Counted from the first letter of the stretch, positions 48,434 to 59,189 are shown. The stretch: DNA of 64,000 nucleotides from Saccharomyces uvarum (GCA_947243795.1 OX365943.1:682001-746000), one strand, 5' to 3'. Notes: generated by a model from the sequence alone, not told the origin. Numbers and translations: made by a program.

Positions 48434-51295
48434 CTATTTTATGGAGGAATTTATGGCTATGTTAATGTTATTATCCGTGCCTCCAATTTTCTCCTCGTCA
48501 GCTATATTCACTGAGTCGATCTCTTCAACAATTTTTTGTCTTTTAGAATCATGGCCCTCTTCATCAGTCTCTAAAGTGTCATGGCCATTGCTACTCCCAT
48601 TGTTATTATGTATAACATCGTCCTCGGTATCATTGTGTTTAACATCTTCGCTTTGGCCTTTATCTTCTTTCTCATCTATTTCGCTTCCACTATCACTTTC
48701 ACTTTCACTTCCACTACTAGTGCTACTACCATCACCACTAGCATCGCTTCCACTACCACTTCCATCGTCACTGCCGCTGTCGCTATCGCTTTCGCTTTCA
48801 CTGCTGGATGCTGTACTGCTACTGGAACCACTTTCGCTTTCACCACCACTATTCAGTGTAGGTTTGGGCTTGGGCGGTATATCTACACTCTGAGCAACTG
48901 TTACTGGAACTGGAGCTGCAGCAGGGGATGCAACTCTAGCATTTTGTCTCGGTTGAAAAAAACGAGATAATGACGATGGGTCAAAAGGACCCGGTGGTTT
49001 ATCATGCATGTAGTTGATATTATGTGATGAAGCTGATGCAGATGATTGCGTTATAGGTCTGTCTGGCACATTCGGCGTTTGTACTATTGGCTGAGTTATT
49101 GGTTTGGAATTTTGAGCCTTGGCTGCTAGAGCGGCGGTAGTTTCAGGGTTCACCAATTGTTTTACCTCGCCTTTTGTGACTTTTGCAGTCGCAGCATTGA
49201 CAGCAGCCGCTAAGATTAGATTCAAATGCTGAGGATTCTTGTCCATCAAAGCGGTAAGTGGATTACCTGTAATCCCCTTGTTCTTTGCTGCTTGCGTTAC
49301 TTGATTTATAGTCATTGCAAGAGCTTGCGTTAAAATTGCAGCGATCACTTGTTTAGATAAACCCTTTCGATCTCGTGTCAAGATAACGAGCTGTTCTTGC
49401 AGATACTTCATTGTCCTTTGGTTATCGCTTGCTGTATTTTTCTTGTTAGAGGCAGCCCTGTTTGCTGCAAGAGTTTGAGAAATGTTTTGTTTCCTGGCAT
49501 ATACAGGCGACTTTTGCGAAACGATATCTTTTTTGCCCTTTTGAGATGGCACTTGCTGCTGTCTGTGTTGTTGCTGCTCGAGCTTCAATTGTGCAGCATG
49601 CGCTTTCGCTATAGCCATCTCACTCTGTTTTTTTTTCTGGCGTTCTCTCTCGGTTATATATTCCTCATCGAGACCCCATAGCCACCCTTTACCTTCTTTA
49701 GAAACTTTCCTAAAAGATTTGTTCAATGATAAGTTATGTCTTACTGAACTTTGCCAGCCATCAGCACAATACTTGTAGTAAGGAAAAAGCTCTCTTATCC
49801 CTGCATATATTTCTGACAAAGACATCCCCTTGGCGGTCGAGTACTTTCGTATGCAAGTGGTCAGCATGGCAGAATAAGATATGGTAGGCTTCGTTCTATA
49901 TTCCAGTGGGATTTCCTCCAATGTGTAGACTTTCTTTGGTAATTTCGGTGGCTTTTTGTCTTTCTTAACCGGTGCTTTTGCTTGTGGTTTCTTGGGCTTT
50001 GTCACAGTGGATACCTTTTTTTTGGGTTTGAGCTCGTTCTTCTTTAGGTCTTTTATTTTTATTTCAGATTCTGTTACTTCAGGGTTTTCTGGACTCTTAC
50101 TATCCTCGTTGCGTTCTTGCTCTGGTAAAATGAACTGAAATGGGATTTGCCCAATCTGAATTTTTGTCCTATTACGAAGTGGAACGGTATTGCCCTTTTC
50201 AACAAAAATATCATCTACAAAGGCCCCATTTTTCCCGATTATAGATAATTCAAACCTTCCTGTTCCAAAATTATAAAAGATCTGGGCATGTCTCCGTGAA
50301 ATCGATTTTGAAGGGCCAAGATTAACGTCAACTTTGTGGGAAAAGTCATTTTCAGATCTCCTTCCAATTATTGCATGTAATGTTTGCACATAGAATGTAA
50401 AACTTTGAAAATCTAGTCTCGCATACGCAAAGATAGTCGGTTGTTCATTTGGTAGAGATAAACTCTCGTTAGATGGCTCGCTTGGTTTTCGTTCAAAAGT
50501 TTCCGCGTCAGTACTGTTGTTTTCAGTAACGCTGTGTTGAGACGGTTGTGTTAATAGTTCGTGCTGTTGAAACATTATCGGTGTTATCGAATTGTTTCTG
50601 GTATGGAGTGGATTATTCTTTTCAATAATTATCGTTGACGGTGTATCATCATCATCATCTTCTTCTGCTGGCGATTCATTCTTCTCGGTGTATATGGCAT
50701 CAGTGGTGGGTTGAGCTGTTTTTATGCCGGTTTCTTCAAATCCCTTTATTTCTTCTACTTTCACTGCTCCTGAATTATCCTGGGTTTTCTCCTTTTCATC
50801 ATCATGAGAAATCACTGCCTCTATACTGATATTATTTCTTGGTGTAACTTCCTCATTGTGATCGTCAGAAATACCTTCGATATTGATTTCATTTACAGTA
50901 TTCATTGTTTGGGATAATAGTTCATTTGAGTTGAATAAAGCTTCATCATTTTTCGCATCGAATTCTAGTAATTTGGAAAAGTCTGCATTATCGAGGTTAT
51001 CTGGTAGTTCCAATTTTAGATTTCCGTTGTCATCTGTTATAGTATTCTCTATCTCCTTTTCGACGCTAATATCAGGGCTTTTGGATAGCTCTTCTCCTGT
51101 CTCTATATGGGGACTGTTTGCTTGTTCCGCTTCCATCGGTATTTCATTCCCCGAAGATCCCGTTATGCTTTCTGTAGTACCTTTTACTTCGTGTTCATTT
51201 ATCAGTGGTGGGTTCATCGTGATCTGCGTGTCGGTAGCTGGTGAAGAAGCACCGAGATGATTGCTACTCTCTACTATTGCCATTTCTCGATCCAT
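48434..51295 (-). CDS. FHL1: Forkhead-like regulator of ribosomal-protein genes, Fhl1
   Basis: Transcription factor that, with Ifh1 or Crf1, controls ribosomal-protein genes under TOR signalling. In the 953-residue product (from ATG 51295; the frame is open 16 codons further from a TTG), an acidic N terminus is followed by an FHA domain (about 285-390, IIGRRSENDF and GPSKSISRRHAQIF), a basic linker and a forkhead domain (about 465-545, ISYSAMLTTCIRKYSTAKG and DGWQSSVRHNLSLNKSFRKV). Gln-rich and helical segments precede a Ser/Asp/Glu/Gly-rich low-complexity C terminus. It is longer than the S. cerevisiae protein (936). Confidence 0.95.
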   Translation of the reverse strand: MDREMAIVESSNHLGASSPATDTQITMNPPLINEHEVKGTTESITGSSGNEIPMEAEQANSPHIETGEELSKSPDISVEKEIENTITDDNGNLKLELPDNLDNADFSKLLEFDAKNDEALFNSNELLSQTMNTVNEINIEGISDDHNEEVTPRNNISIEAVISHDDEKEKTQDNSGAVKVEEIKGFEETGIKTAQPTTDAIYTEKNESPAEEDDDDDTPSTIIIEKNNPLHTRNNSITPIMFQQHELLTQPSQHSVTENNSTDAETFERKPSEPSNESLSLPNEQPTIFAYARLDFQSFTFYVQTLHAIIGRRSENDFSHKVDVNLGPSKSISRRHAQIFYNFGTGRFELSIIGKNGAFVDDIFVEKGNTVPLRNRTKIQIGQIPFQFILPEQERNEDSKSPENPEVTESEIKIKDLKKNELKPKKKVSTVTKPKKPQAKAPVKKDKKPPKLPKKVYTLEEIPLEYRTKPTISYSAMLTTCIRKYSTAKGMSLSEIYAGIRELFPYYKYCADGWQSSVRHNLSLNKSFRKVSKEGKGWLWGLDEEYITERERQKKKQSEMAIAKAHAAQLKLEQQQHRQQQVPSQKGKKDIVSQKSPVYARKQNISQTLAANRAASNKKNTASDNQRTMKYLQEQLVILTRDRKGLSKQVIAAILTQALAMTINQVTQAAKNKGITGNPLTALMDKNPQHLNLILAAAVNAATAKVTKGEVKQLVNPETTAALAAKAQNSKPITQPIVQTPNVPDRPITQSSASASSHNINYMHDKPPGPFDPSSLSRFFQPRQNARVASPAAAPVPVTVAQSVDIPPKPKPTLNSGGESESGSSSSTASSSESESDSDSGSDDGSGSGSDASGDGSSTSSGSESESDSGSEIDEKEDKGQSEDVKHNDTEDDVIHNNNGSSNGHDTLETDEEGHDSKRQKIVEEIDSVNIADEEKIGGTDNNINIAINSSIK

Positions 51296-51847
51296 CTTGT
51301 TGTTCTTATTGTGTAGGTATGAGTGGTTTCCCCCTTTAGTCAACTAGGATGTTCAATTAGGTATAGGTCGGTGCGAAAGATATTATGGCAACAGAAACAG
51401 GGAAAAATAGAATGTTAGTAAAACCAAAATAAATACTCGTGATGACCTGATATGCAAAAAAAAAATTGTGTTAATAGAAAAGTCGTAATTATCCAACCTG
51501 GACAGCTAATAGCGAATTTTAATAGACTTTACAAATAACCCAAAGGATGACAAAGCTGACCTTTAAGAAAGCGCTGCTCCACTGGTAAACAGGTGACAGA
51601 ATATATTTCAGAGGTTCCTTTGTTTATTTTTTATTAACGCTTTTAATTTTTCTTGTCTTGCTCTTTGTAATTTTCCAGCTGATCGCAACGTTCAAAGTGA
51701 TAATGTGGCGCTATCATATGCACAGTATTCGATATGATGGTAAAGTAGAGAGAGCGTTACTATCAAAGGATAATAAAATAAATCGAGAATGCGTTTGCTT
51801 TTGTATATAACTACTTAGTAGACCGCACTTAAGGGTTTATATCTAAT
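51296..51847. other. COG4-FHL1 spacer
   Basis: A 552-bp AT-rich spacer between two minus-strand genes, containing the FHL1 promoter. I recognise no RNA gene, LTR end or repeat. Confidence 0.5.
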
Positions 51848-54451
51848 TTACTGCCTTCTGTCAATCTTCATATTTCTAGCTTTGATTCTTTCCTGGGAAG
51901 TTATCACCCAATCAAAAGTACCATCGAAATCATCCTTGATGTCACCTGTAGTCAAATCAAAACTATCATCATCTAAGCCGAGAAGCAACACAATCTGCGT
52001 CAATTTCAAAAACATTTCTCTTAGATTGTAGTTGAGACCACAAATATTACCAATAAACAGGCTTAGTTCTCTATCTAGTTTTGTAACACCAAGTTCATTG
52101 AATTCCAGAGTCCATATCCTTTGTTCCAGTGTTCCTACAATGTAACCAACTATGTTAGACAATAACTCCACATATGCTTCCTTGTGGAGAATGTTCCTGT
52201 AAGGGATAATTAATTGGTTCCATTTATTATTAAAACTGTTTATTTGTGACAGATCTTCGAAATCTTCTATGCTTGTAATGTAATTTTTTTGGTTTACGCT
52301 TGCAGAGTTATCACGAGACATATTTTTTTGGTTAGATGTTGAAGAAGTGGATGGATTAATGTTAACGAAAACTGCGGTTAATAAATTTCGGACCTTGTTT
52401 TGTAGAATATTTTGAAACAAGTATTTGACGGCCCATTTGCTGAGCTTATCAGTTTGTTCCAAAACTAACTTTTCGGAATTGACTATCAGCGTTTGTAGTT
52501 GTATTGCATCGTTGTTGAAGGGGAAGTTGTCCTTCAAGATTTTTTGTGAATCGTCTTCCAATATTTCTATGGACAAGAGTCTGTGAACATACATCTTGTT
52601 CAAATAAAGTGTGTTCAAATAAATCAAATAGTGATGTAGTGCCAGGATGGAATCCTCATCGTCAGCGACAACGGCTTGTAAATTTGATTGAATGTTTGTC
52701 AATGCACTTGCAGCGGCACCTCTAAAAGTGAACCTGCTTAGTGGAGAGAATTTATTCGCAGGTGGAGACACTGATCTGGATGATGCGTATGCATTGGATG
52801 CTGAAGATTGCTCTTCCCCTTTTGGGATGTATTTTTTCAAAGATATGTTTGGCGTTAGTTTTGACTGTAATGACTTGAATTTATTTTGCATGAATCTGAC
52901 CAAAAATTCGTTTTGAAAGAACTTAACTACTTCATTTAGAAAACTTGATAAAATTTTAAATTGACCAGTATTAACCGCTGATATTAGGTTTTTCCGAACT
53001 AATAATATTAGATCATCTAAAACAGATGTCACAGGATATGAGTTTCTATCATGGTCACTAAGGGGAACTATAGTAATAAGGTCGTTTAGTGAAGGTAGTT
53101 CTTCTAACGGGATACTATTTTTGAATGACCTGTGAAGATGACTCAACACAAGAACCTGAAAATCGTCCAAGATTCCGTCTTGTTTCAATTTCAATGCAAA
53201 TTTACCGTCAGCTATAGGTGGAGGAGGTTGCAAGATATCCGGATGCAAGTCAGTAAATTCATTCCATTTAACTGAATAGAATCGAGCATACATGGACCAG
53301 TTTTGTAATATCTGGGAGAACTCTACGATCAAAAGCGCCAAGTCATGGATGGATATGACTGAGCCTTGCTGCGCTTCCTCATCTGTTTCTGTATCTGACT
53401 GGTTATTGCCTTTCTTACGATCTTTATTCTTTTGTAAACGATCCCATTCGTTGATATCGCTTATAGTTCTATCTAATTTTCTTGTTTCGATGAAAATATC
53501 TAGAACTAAACTAGCCTGGAGATCAGCTTCCTTTTCTACTTTTTCCATAACGTGCACCATGTGCTTTTTTCCGTAACATGTGGCAATAACTTTTGAGTGG
53601 TCGTTTATGATAGTGGATACAATTTTGAAAAGATGCAATAGTACTTGAGAGAAAAATCCTTGAAACTTGGTACTGTTTTCCATTGAATTAGACATAATTT
53701 TCCTACTTTCATCAGCAATGATATCACAAACGTACTTGGAATACAGGTCTAATCCTAGAACGTCTTGTCCAATCATGGGGAACATCTTGAACATCAATGT
53801 TAATTCTTTAATATTCTGGGTTCTTGTTGCTTTCATAAAGTGCTCCTGGAACAAACCTGTTAATTCTTTACACCAGTTTTTTATTAATATAGACGGTTCT
53901 TCCGGGATTTCACTCGAAGGTACCACTTTCTTGGCAAACTCAGAAACAATCAATTTTTTGTCTGGCAAGTTTCTAATCTCATTGATTGCTGTTGCAGCGA
54001 CTAAGTAATCTTTAGTTTCCAAAGCTGAATGTGCCAATGAAATATTATTTTTCAACGTTCTAACGTCTTTCACAAACTGCAGTGTTTTGTCGACCAATGC
54101 ACGCTCTTGATCTACTGTTTCAATATCATCATGGATAGCTTTTGCTCTTGCATTCGAGGAAGATATTGTGCTCACTGTTTCATGAAAGTGAGTCAAAGTA
54201 GTTGTAAGATCAGTTCTTTGTAATTCCAGTTTCCTGGACTGTTTGTTAAGCGATGACTGCGACTCTTGCACGAACGTATTCAATTGCTTGGACTGCTCCG
54301 CATAGTCGTTTGCTATCACCTCAGACAGCTTGTCTACTTGAGACAATGTCGCTAATTTGTCTAACAGCAAAGTGTATCTCGCTAGATTCCGGGACAATCG
54401 GCCCTCAATGACCGAGCCCTCCCATGACGTGCTCGATACTTGTTCTTTCAT
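51848..54451 (-). CDS. COG4: Conserved oligomeric Golgi complex subunit 4
   Basis: Lobe A subunit of the COG tethering complex, required for retrograde traffic within the Golgi and interacting with SNAREs and Sly1. The 867-residue product starts MKEQVSSTSWEGSVIEGRLS. A coiled-coil N terminus (about 25-160) precedes the long alpha-helical rod and the conserved C-terminal domain (WTLEFNELGVTKLDRELSLF and DWVITSQERIKARNMK). The frame opens 10 codons earlier with a TTG; the first ATG is used. Close to S. cerevisiae length (861). Confidence 0.93.
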   Translation of the reverse strand: MKEQVSSTSWEGSVIEGRLSRNLARYTLLLDKLATLSQVDKLSEVIANDYAEQSKQLNTFVQESQSSLNKQSRKLELQRTDLTTTLTHFHETVSTISSSNARAKAIHDDIETVDQERALVDKTLQFVKDVRTLKNNISLAHSALETKDYLVAATAINEIRNLPDKKLIVSEFAKKVVPSSEIPEEPSILIKNWCKELTGLFQEHFMKATRTQNIKELTLMFKMFPMIGQDVLGLDLYSKYVCDIIADESRKIMSNSMENSTKFQGFFSQVLLHLFKIVSTIINDHSKVIATCYGKKHMVHVMEKVEKEADLQASLVLDIFIETRKLDRTISDINEWDRLQKNKDRKKGNNQSDTETDEEAQQGSVISIHDLALLIVEFSQILQNWSMYARFYSVKWNEFTDLHPDILQPPPPIADGKFALKLKQDGILDDFQVLVLSHLHRSFKNSIPLEELPSLNDLITIVPLSDHDRNSYPVTSVLDDLILLVRKNLISAVNTGQFKILSSFLNEVVKFFQNEFLVRFMQNKFKSLQSKLTPNISLKKYIPKGEEQSSASNAYASSRSVSPPANKFSPLSRFTFRGAAASALTNIQSNLQAVVADDEDSILALHHYLIYLNTLYLNKMYVHRLLSIEILEDDSQKILKDNFPFNNDAIQLQTLIVNSEKLVLEQTDKLSKWAVKYLFQNILQNKVRNLLTAVFVNINPSTSSTSNQKNMSRDNSASVNQKNYITSIEDFEDLSQINSFNNKWNQLIIPYRNILHKEAYVELLSNIVGYIVGTLEQRIWTLEFNELGVTKLDRELSLFIGNICGLNYNLREMFLKLTQIVLLLGLDDDSFDLTTGDIKDDFDGTFDWVITSQERIKARNMKIDRRQ

Positions 54452-54956
54452 CAGAACTTCACTCTTTATAGAGTGTTGCAATATAGTATTGTTAGCGTGC
54501 TATTTTGCTAACAGGCTGATTCGTTGTGCTATGTATATTTTATCCCACACTTTTTTCACTCTTTTAAATTTCTTACAAGCGAAATGTCGAAAAAAGGTAC
54601 TACGTAGCTGAAATTCGAAAAAACAGGAGCTTCAGATGCATAAAAGTGACAAAACCACGCACGAGTCTTCCAAACGTTGGTCGCCTTCTGTTTGCAATGG
54701 TGTGGCTGTTTGGAGTTGTATAGTTGGACACTTCCCTTAGGGTATGATGTGTCAAATAGAGTGCGTTACAACAAGCTGCTCTGTGATGTGTGGGTCTGCG
54801 GAATTTGTTTATCTAGCCTAGCGTAAAATAAACAAAAAGAGCTGGCAATAGATCCCTGACTTATAAAAGACGGATCAAGAAGAATACCAATAGCAAAAAG
54901 CACATTTATTATCACACTACTAGGTTCTGTACCCATTTACGGTCAACGCAGGAGCT
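54452..54956. other. Divergent COG4/ISR1 intergenic region
   Basis: A 505-bp spacer holding two divergent promoters. No gene, RNA or repeat recognised. Confidence 0.5.
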
Positions 54957-56279
54957 ATGAACAGAACACCCCCCACGTCTCCCCTTACTGGCCTCTCCGA
55001 TGGCGTCTTTCCGTCTACAAGTAAGAATTTTGCTTATCATCAACCGCAAAAACGTAATACTACCTCAGCGTACTCGCATCTGGTTTCACCCGTAGAGGAA
55101 TCAACTGCGAAATTTAATGAAGCGTTCCAAATCTCTTATTCTGATAAAGATTCGGTAGCGGTCTCAGAAGCGTACCTAAAGAGTGATTTGAATATGTTGT
55201 TTGCGACCCCTCGGTTCTATTCCACAGAGAATTTAGCTAAAATGTTCCATTTCTCCAAGACTATTCCTTCCCCAGAATTTCTAAATGAATTTTTGATGAG
55301 CATGCTGCTCGCTCCACAGATGGATTTTTTATCAAACCCAGATTATACTCTTCCGTCCAATAAACCGGTCGGCCAGGGTAGTTATTCGTATGTGTACACG
55401 ATATCATCAACCATATCATCGACGTCAAACAAGGATGTGCCCTTTGTTTTAAAGTTCGCTAAATCACAACACAAGAGCAAAGTGATTTTGCAAGAAGCTC
55501 TGACACTTGCATATCTTCAATACGTGAGTCCGTTAACCAGTGACAGTCATATCATTCCTTTTTATGGACTGACGTACATCAACAAGTCGCACTTTAGAAG
55601 GTTAAGATCCAATGAGCGTGTCCCTGGTATCATTCTTCCGAAATGCGAAATGAACTTGTATAACTTCAACTCCACAGTATCGTCCAAACTGTCTCTCATA
55701 GGAAAGAAAGAAATATGGCGGAAGTTGCTGACACAGATGGCGAATGCACTAAAAACTTTGAAAAGCAACGGCATAATACATGGCGACATAAAAACAGCAA
55801 ATATTCTTATAACAACAACACCAACCCTTAATGAAGGACATTCCAACAATTTCGATTTCTACCTGGCAGATTTCACTTCAGCATTTCACATCAATCAATT
55901 GCCTACTGACCTGAACACTACAGTAGAGTACTGTGCTCCAGAACTTATTGATAACTCTTCAGACCATGTCCCAACCTTTGAGACGGACTTGTATGCTATG
56001 GGACTCTGTCTCCTGTCATTCATCTCCCAACATGAACCCTATAGCGAACTTCAATCATTGGTGTCGCATGGATCCTCCCCCGGTGTTGGCAGCTCATCCA
56101 TACAGCAGTCCCAATGGTTGATGAATGCCCTTCTGAAAAGAGATCCTATAAATTTAAATATGTTGAGAAGCGACTTATTCCAAGACTGGAAATCGGAATT
56201 AGCACTTCTGTCCAAAATTTTGGTAGAGAGGATTTCATTGGAGAATCTTGTAACTATACTTGAAAATGACTGCATATGA
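54957..56279 (+). CDS. ISR1: Protein kinase Isr1
   Basis: Short-lived protein kinase that restrains UDP-GlcNAc synthesis through Gfa1 and is linked genetically to the PKC1 pathway. In the 440-residue product, a Ser/Thr/Pro-rich N terminus (likely degron region) precedes the kinase domain. Its glycine loop is GQGSYSYVY (about 139-147), the VLKFAK lysine lies near 166, the catalytic loop is HGDIKTANIL (about 275) and the metal site is ADFTSAF (about 304). The usual HRD Arg is Gly and the DFG Gly is Thr, but the catalytic Asp, Lys and Asn are present. Length is close to S. cerevisiae (443). Confidence 0.94.
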   Translation: MNRTPPTSPLTGLSDGVFPSTSKNFAYHQPQKRNTTSAYSHLVSPVEESTAKFNEAFQISYSDKDSVAVSEAYLKSDLNMLFATPRFYSTENLAKMFHFSKTIPSPEFLNEFLMSMLLAPQMDFLSNPDYTLPSNKPVGQGSYSYVYTISSTISSTSNKDVPFVLKFAKSQHKSKVILQEALTLAYLQYVSPLTSDSHIIPFYGLTYINKSHFRRLRSNERVPGIILPKCEMNLYNFNSTVSSKLSLIGKKEIWRKLLTQMANALKTLKSNGIIHGDIKTANILITTTPTLNEGHSNNFDFYLADFTSAFHINQLPTDLNTTVEYCAPELIDNSSDHVPTFETDLYAMGLCLLSFISQHEPYSELQSLVSHGSSPGVGSSSIQQSQWLMNALLKRDPINLNMLRSDLFQDWKSELALLSKILVERISLENLVTILENDCI

Positions 56280-56323
56280 TCATATATATATATAGAAAAA
56301 CCAAAAGCCTGGAAATACATACA

Positions 56324-56950
56324 TCAAACTTCCCCGTTTATGATAGCATTTAAACGCCTCTCCTTTTCTTCATCCATTTTTCTGGTATTTATCTCATCAT
56401 CTTTTTTTATTCTTAATTTACTACCTTCATCCGGTATTATGAACTGTGGATGCTCCATGTCACATTCATCTTTACCCAGAGGACAAAACCCGGTCATATA
56501 TCTTTGACAAAACACCTTCTTAATATGTCGCCTAGGGCAAGTATTCCCTAGAGGGCAGAACCCCATTTCGTAATTTTCACATTTGGGTATCTTGCTGGCT
56601 GGATCTATATGTAGATATTGACAGTCTGGACTTTGCGTGCAGTACCCGTTTTTGCTGAAAAACACACATTCAGGCATTTTGCGCAGATTGTATTCATGTA
56701 GGTATTCACATTGGTCATTCTTCTTGCATAATCCACGAAGCCAATGCCTGCAAACGATTTTATTCTGGAAAATGGGTAATACGTGTTTCTTGGGACATAG
56801 GGGCCCTCTGGGACACGATTTGGGACCTTCTCTCGAATTGTAAAATTCGCATATAGGTCTATCAGGATCGAGTGAAAACGAGTACTCTTGCCTGAGAAAG
56901 GGCTCGAATTTAAAAGGATACTTTGCTGTATCAAGGTGAATTAAACTCAT
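56324..56950 (-). CDS. YTH1: CPSF30-type zinc-finger polyadenylation factor Yth1
   Basis: Subunit of the cleavage and polyadenylation factor; binds pre-mRNA near the cleavage site. The 208-residue product carries five CCCH zinc fingers in a row (residues about 34-175), for example [39 protein letters not shown] and [20 protein letters not shown], and a charged C-terminal tail. Convergent with ISR1, with only 44 bp between stops. Length equals the S. cerevisiae protein. Confidence 0.97.
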   Translation of the reverse strand: MSLIHLDTAKYPFKFEPFLRQEYSFSLDPDRPICEFYNSREGPKSCPRGPLCPKKHVLPIFQNKIVCRHWLRGLCKKNDQCEYLHEYNLRKMPECVFFSKNGYCTQSPDCQYLHIDPASKIPKCENYEMGFCPLGNTCPRRHIKKVFCQRYMTGFCPLGKDECDMEHPQFIIPDEGSKLRIKKDDEINTRKMDEEKERRLNAIINGEV

Positions 56951-57365
56951 TATAAGGGATTAATAATATTCTTCTCAGTGAAAAGATGGGGGTGGCCAGT
57001 CAACATGCAATATACAAGTTCCTAATTTTTATTTCAACAGTTTGAACTCCGTGAGCAGGAATTTTACAATAAACGATGGTAGATCTTTTAGAACTGTCGT
57101 TAGCAAGACTTAAAGATGGCTCTTAGTAACAGATAGTTTGTTTTCTACATATCATATATGACGGCGCATAGGTAGATATTCAATCAAGCTCTCCGAATAA
57201 AAGTTAACTTTGCCACCCATTTAGAATTTCATGTATATTAAGCAGCATCTGAGAAAAGAACCGTTTAGCAACGAACGACACCTACTAGCATTAACAAACT
57301 AAGTTCTGTACTGCGGTTACATTTTAAAATCAAACACATAAAAAAACTATAGATTGAACAGCAAT
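56951..57365. promoter_or_regulatory. Divergent YTH1/RPN7 promoter region
   Basis: A 415-bp spacer between divergent genes. It contains a perfect PACE box (57209-57217, reverse orientation) about 150 bp upstream of RPN7. Nothing else seen. Confidence 0.65.
57209..57217 (-). promoter_or_regulatory. PACE (Rpn4) element of RPN7
   Basis: tttgccacc is the reverse complement of ggtggcaaa, the Rpn4 binding site; it lies 149 bp upstream of the RPN7 ATG. PACE boxes work in both orientations. Confidence 0.88.
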
Positions 57366-58655
57366 ATGGTAGAGATGGAAGAGAAAAGTCAAGAAGTTGA
57401 ATATGTCGACCCATCCGTAAATAGAGTGCCCAATTATGAGGTTTCCGAGAAAGCTTTCCTTTTAACTCAACCAAGGGTGAGGGTCGAACAACGTAAAGAA
57501 GCAGCAGATTTTGTTTTGGCAAAGATCAAAGAAGAGGAAATGGCCCCTTATTATAAATACCTTTGTGAGGAATACCTTGCCAAGAATGGAGAATCGGATC
57601 CAGAACATGACGGAAAGTCAGTATTTCCCGAAGAATGGATTCGATTTGACCAAAAGCTATACGATGATTTGTGTGAAAAGAATGAAAACAAAATCAAAGA
57701 ATTGCACGAGAAGATCCAGAAATTGGAAGAGGACGATGAGGGCGCATTGGAACAAGCACAAGCTTGGATTAACTTAGGAGAATACTATGCCCAAATTGGT
57801 GACAAAAACAACGCTGAAAAGACTTTAGAGAAATCTTTATCAAAAGCTATTTCCACTGGAGCTAAGATTGATGTCATGTTAACGATTGCGAGATTAGGGT
57901 TCTTTTATAATGATCAGCTTTACGTGAAAGAGAAGCTGGAAGCAGTAAACTCAATGATCGAAAAGGGTGGCGATTGGGAGAGGAGAAACAGATATAAAAC
58001 GTATTACGGTATTCACTGTTTGGCTGTAAGAAACTTTAAGGAGGCAGCAAAGTTATTAGTCGATTCTTTAGCCACTTTCACATCCGTAGAATTAACATCC
58101 TATGAAAGCATTGCTACGTATGCATCCGTCACCGGTTTGTTTACGCTTGAAAGGACAGACCTAAAATCTAAAGTCATTGATTCTCCAGAATTATTGTCTT
58201 TAGTGTCTACAACAGCTGCTCTTCAATCTATCTCGTCATTAACAATCTCACTTTATGCTTCCGATTATGCGAGCTACTTCCCATATCTTTTGGAGACTTA
58301 CGCGAATGTGTTAGTCCCATGTAAATACTTGAATAAGCATGCCGACTTCTTTGTCAGAGAAATGAGAAGAAAGGTTTACGCACAGTTATTGGATTCATAC
58401 AAGACACTGTCATTAAAATCCATGGCAAGCGCATTTGGTGTTTCTGTTGGATTTTTGGACAACGATCTCGGTAAGTTCATTCCAAACAAGCAACTAAATT
58501 GCGTTATTGATAGAGTTAACGGAATTGTAGAGACCAACAGGCCCGATAACAAAAATGCTCAATATCATCTGCTAATAAAACAAGGTGACGGTCTATTAAC
58601 AAAATTACAAAAATATGGTGCAGCTGTAAGATTAACAGGATCGGATCGTGTTTGA
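57366..58655 (+). CDS. RPN7: 26S proteasome lid subunit Rpn7
   Basis: Non-ATPase subunit of the 19S regulatory particle lid, needed for lid assembly. The 429-residue product begins MVEMEEKSQEVEYVD; a helical TPR-like N-terminal half (ALEQAQAWINLGEYYAQIGD) is followed by a PCI domain (about 220-390, LLETYANVLVPCKYLNKHAD and KSMASAFGVSVGFLD). A TTG four codons upstream opens the frame, but the first ATG is 57366. Length equals S. cerevisiae Rpn7. Confidence 0.97.
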   Translation: MVEMEEKSQEVEYVDPSVNRVPNYEVSEKAFLLTQPRVRVEQRKEAADFVLAKIKEEEMAPYYKYLCEEYLAKNGESDPEHDGKSVFPEEWIRFDQKLYDDLCEKNENKIKELHEKIQKLEEDDEGALEQAQAWINLGEYYAQIGDKNNAEKTLEKSLSKAISTGAKIDVMLTIARLGFFYNDQLYVKEKLEAVNSMIEKGGDWERRNRYKTYYGIHCLAVRNFKEAAKLLVDSLATFTSVELTSYESIATYASVTGLFTLERTDLKSKVIDSPELLSLVSTTAALQSISSLTISLYASDYASYFPYLLETYANVLVPCKYLNKHADFFVREMRRKVYAQLLDSYKTLSLKSMASAFGVSVGFLDNDLGKFIPNKQLNCVIDRVNGIVETNRPDNKNAQYHLLIKQGDGLLTKLQKYGAAVRLTGSDRV

Positions 58656-59117
58656 GAAAGTCACTTCTTTATCATGGCACATAATCATAACAACATATAT
58701 AATGTAAGTATATTTCGGAAAGTCAACTTATAATATCAAGCTCATATTAAATGATCTTTTACATTTTCTAACATTCGGTAGTTTTCAGTTTTGTGTTTTT
58801 AGCCAGACAGATTTACAACTAAACTTAGAATTCTTTTAGCTCCTCCCGATGTTTTTAATATTTAGTCTCAATTCATTGTATAATGTTCTCAACTGATAAA
58901 AAAACCACGTAATCTGAATAAATGAAGCGCTTACACTAAAATATTCAGGAGTTTTGTTTTTTGAACAAATATTTAAGTACCCATGATTATATGTTGTCAT
59001 TATGATCAACACTTTCGAAATATTTGAAGAAAAGAAAAATGATAGGATAAGAATATTATGTATTCATGGGATTAGTGAGTATATCATTATTGAATATTTC
59101 CCTTCTTTAAATCTAAG
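58656..59117. other. RPN7 to tRNA-Thr spacer with a short open frame
   Basis: A 462-bp AT-rich spacer. A 41-codon ATG frame (59002-59127; MINTFEIFEEKKNDRIRILC) ends inside the tRNA gene. S. cerevisiae has a small annotated frame (YPR108W-A) in this interval, but I cannot confirm that the two correspond. No LTR end recognised. Confidence 0.35.
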
Positions 59118-59189
59118 GCCTCCTTAGCTTAGTGGTAGAGCGTTGCACTTGTAATGCAAAGGTCGCTAGTTCAATTCTGGCAGGTGGCA
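59118..59189 (+). tRNA. tT(UGU): tRNA-Thr (anticodon UGU)
   Basis: A 72-nt tRNA. Acceptor gcctcct pairs with aggtggc (one U-U mismatch at the fourth pair), the D arm is tagcttagtgg, the anticodon arm ttgca/tgcaa encloses cttgtaa with TGT, and the T arm gctag/ctggc encloses ttcaatt. Discriminator is A. It decodes ACA and wobble Thr codons. The T-run following (59190-59200) is the Pol III terminator. No intron. Matches tT(UGU)P by synteny. Confidence 0.97.
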
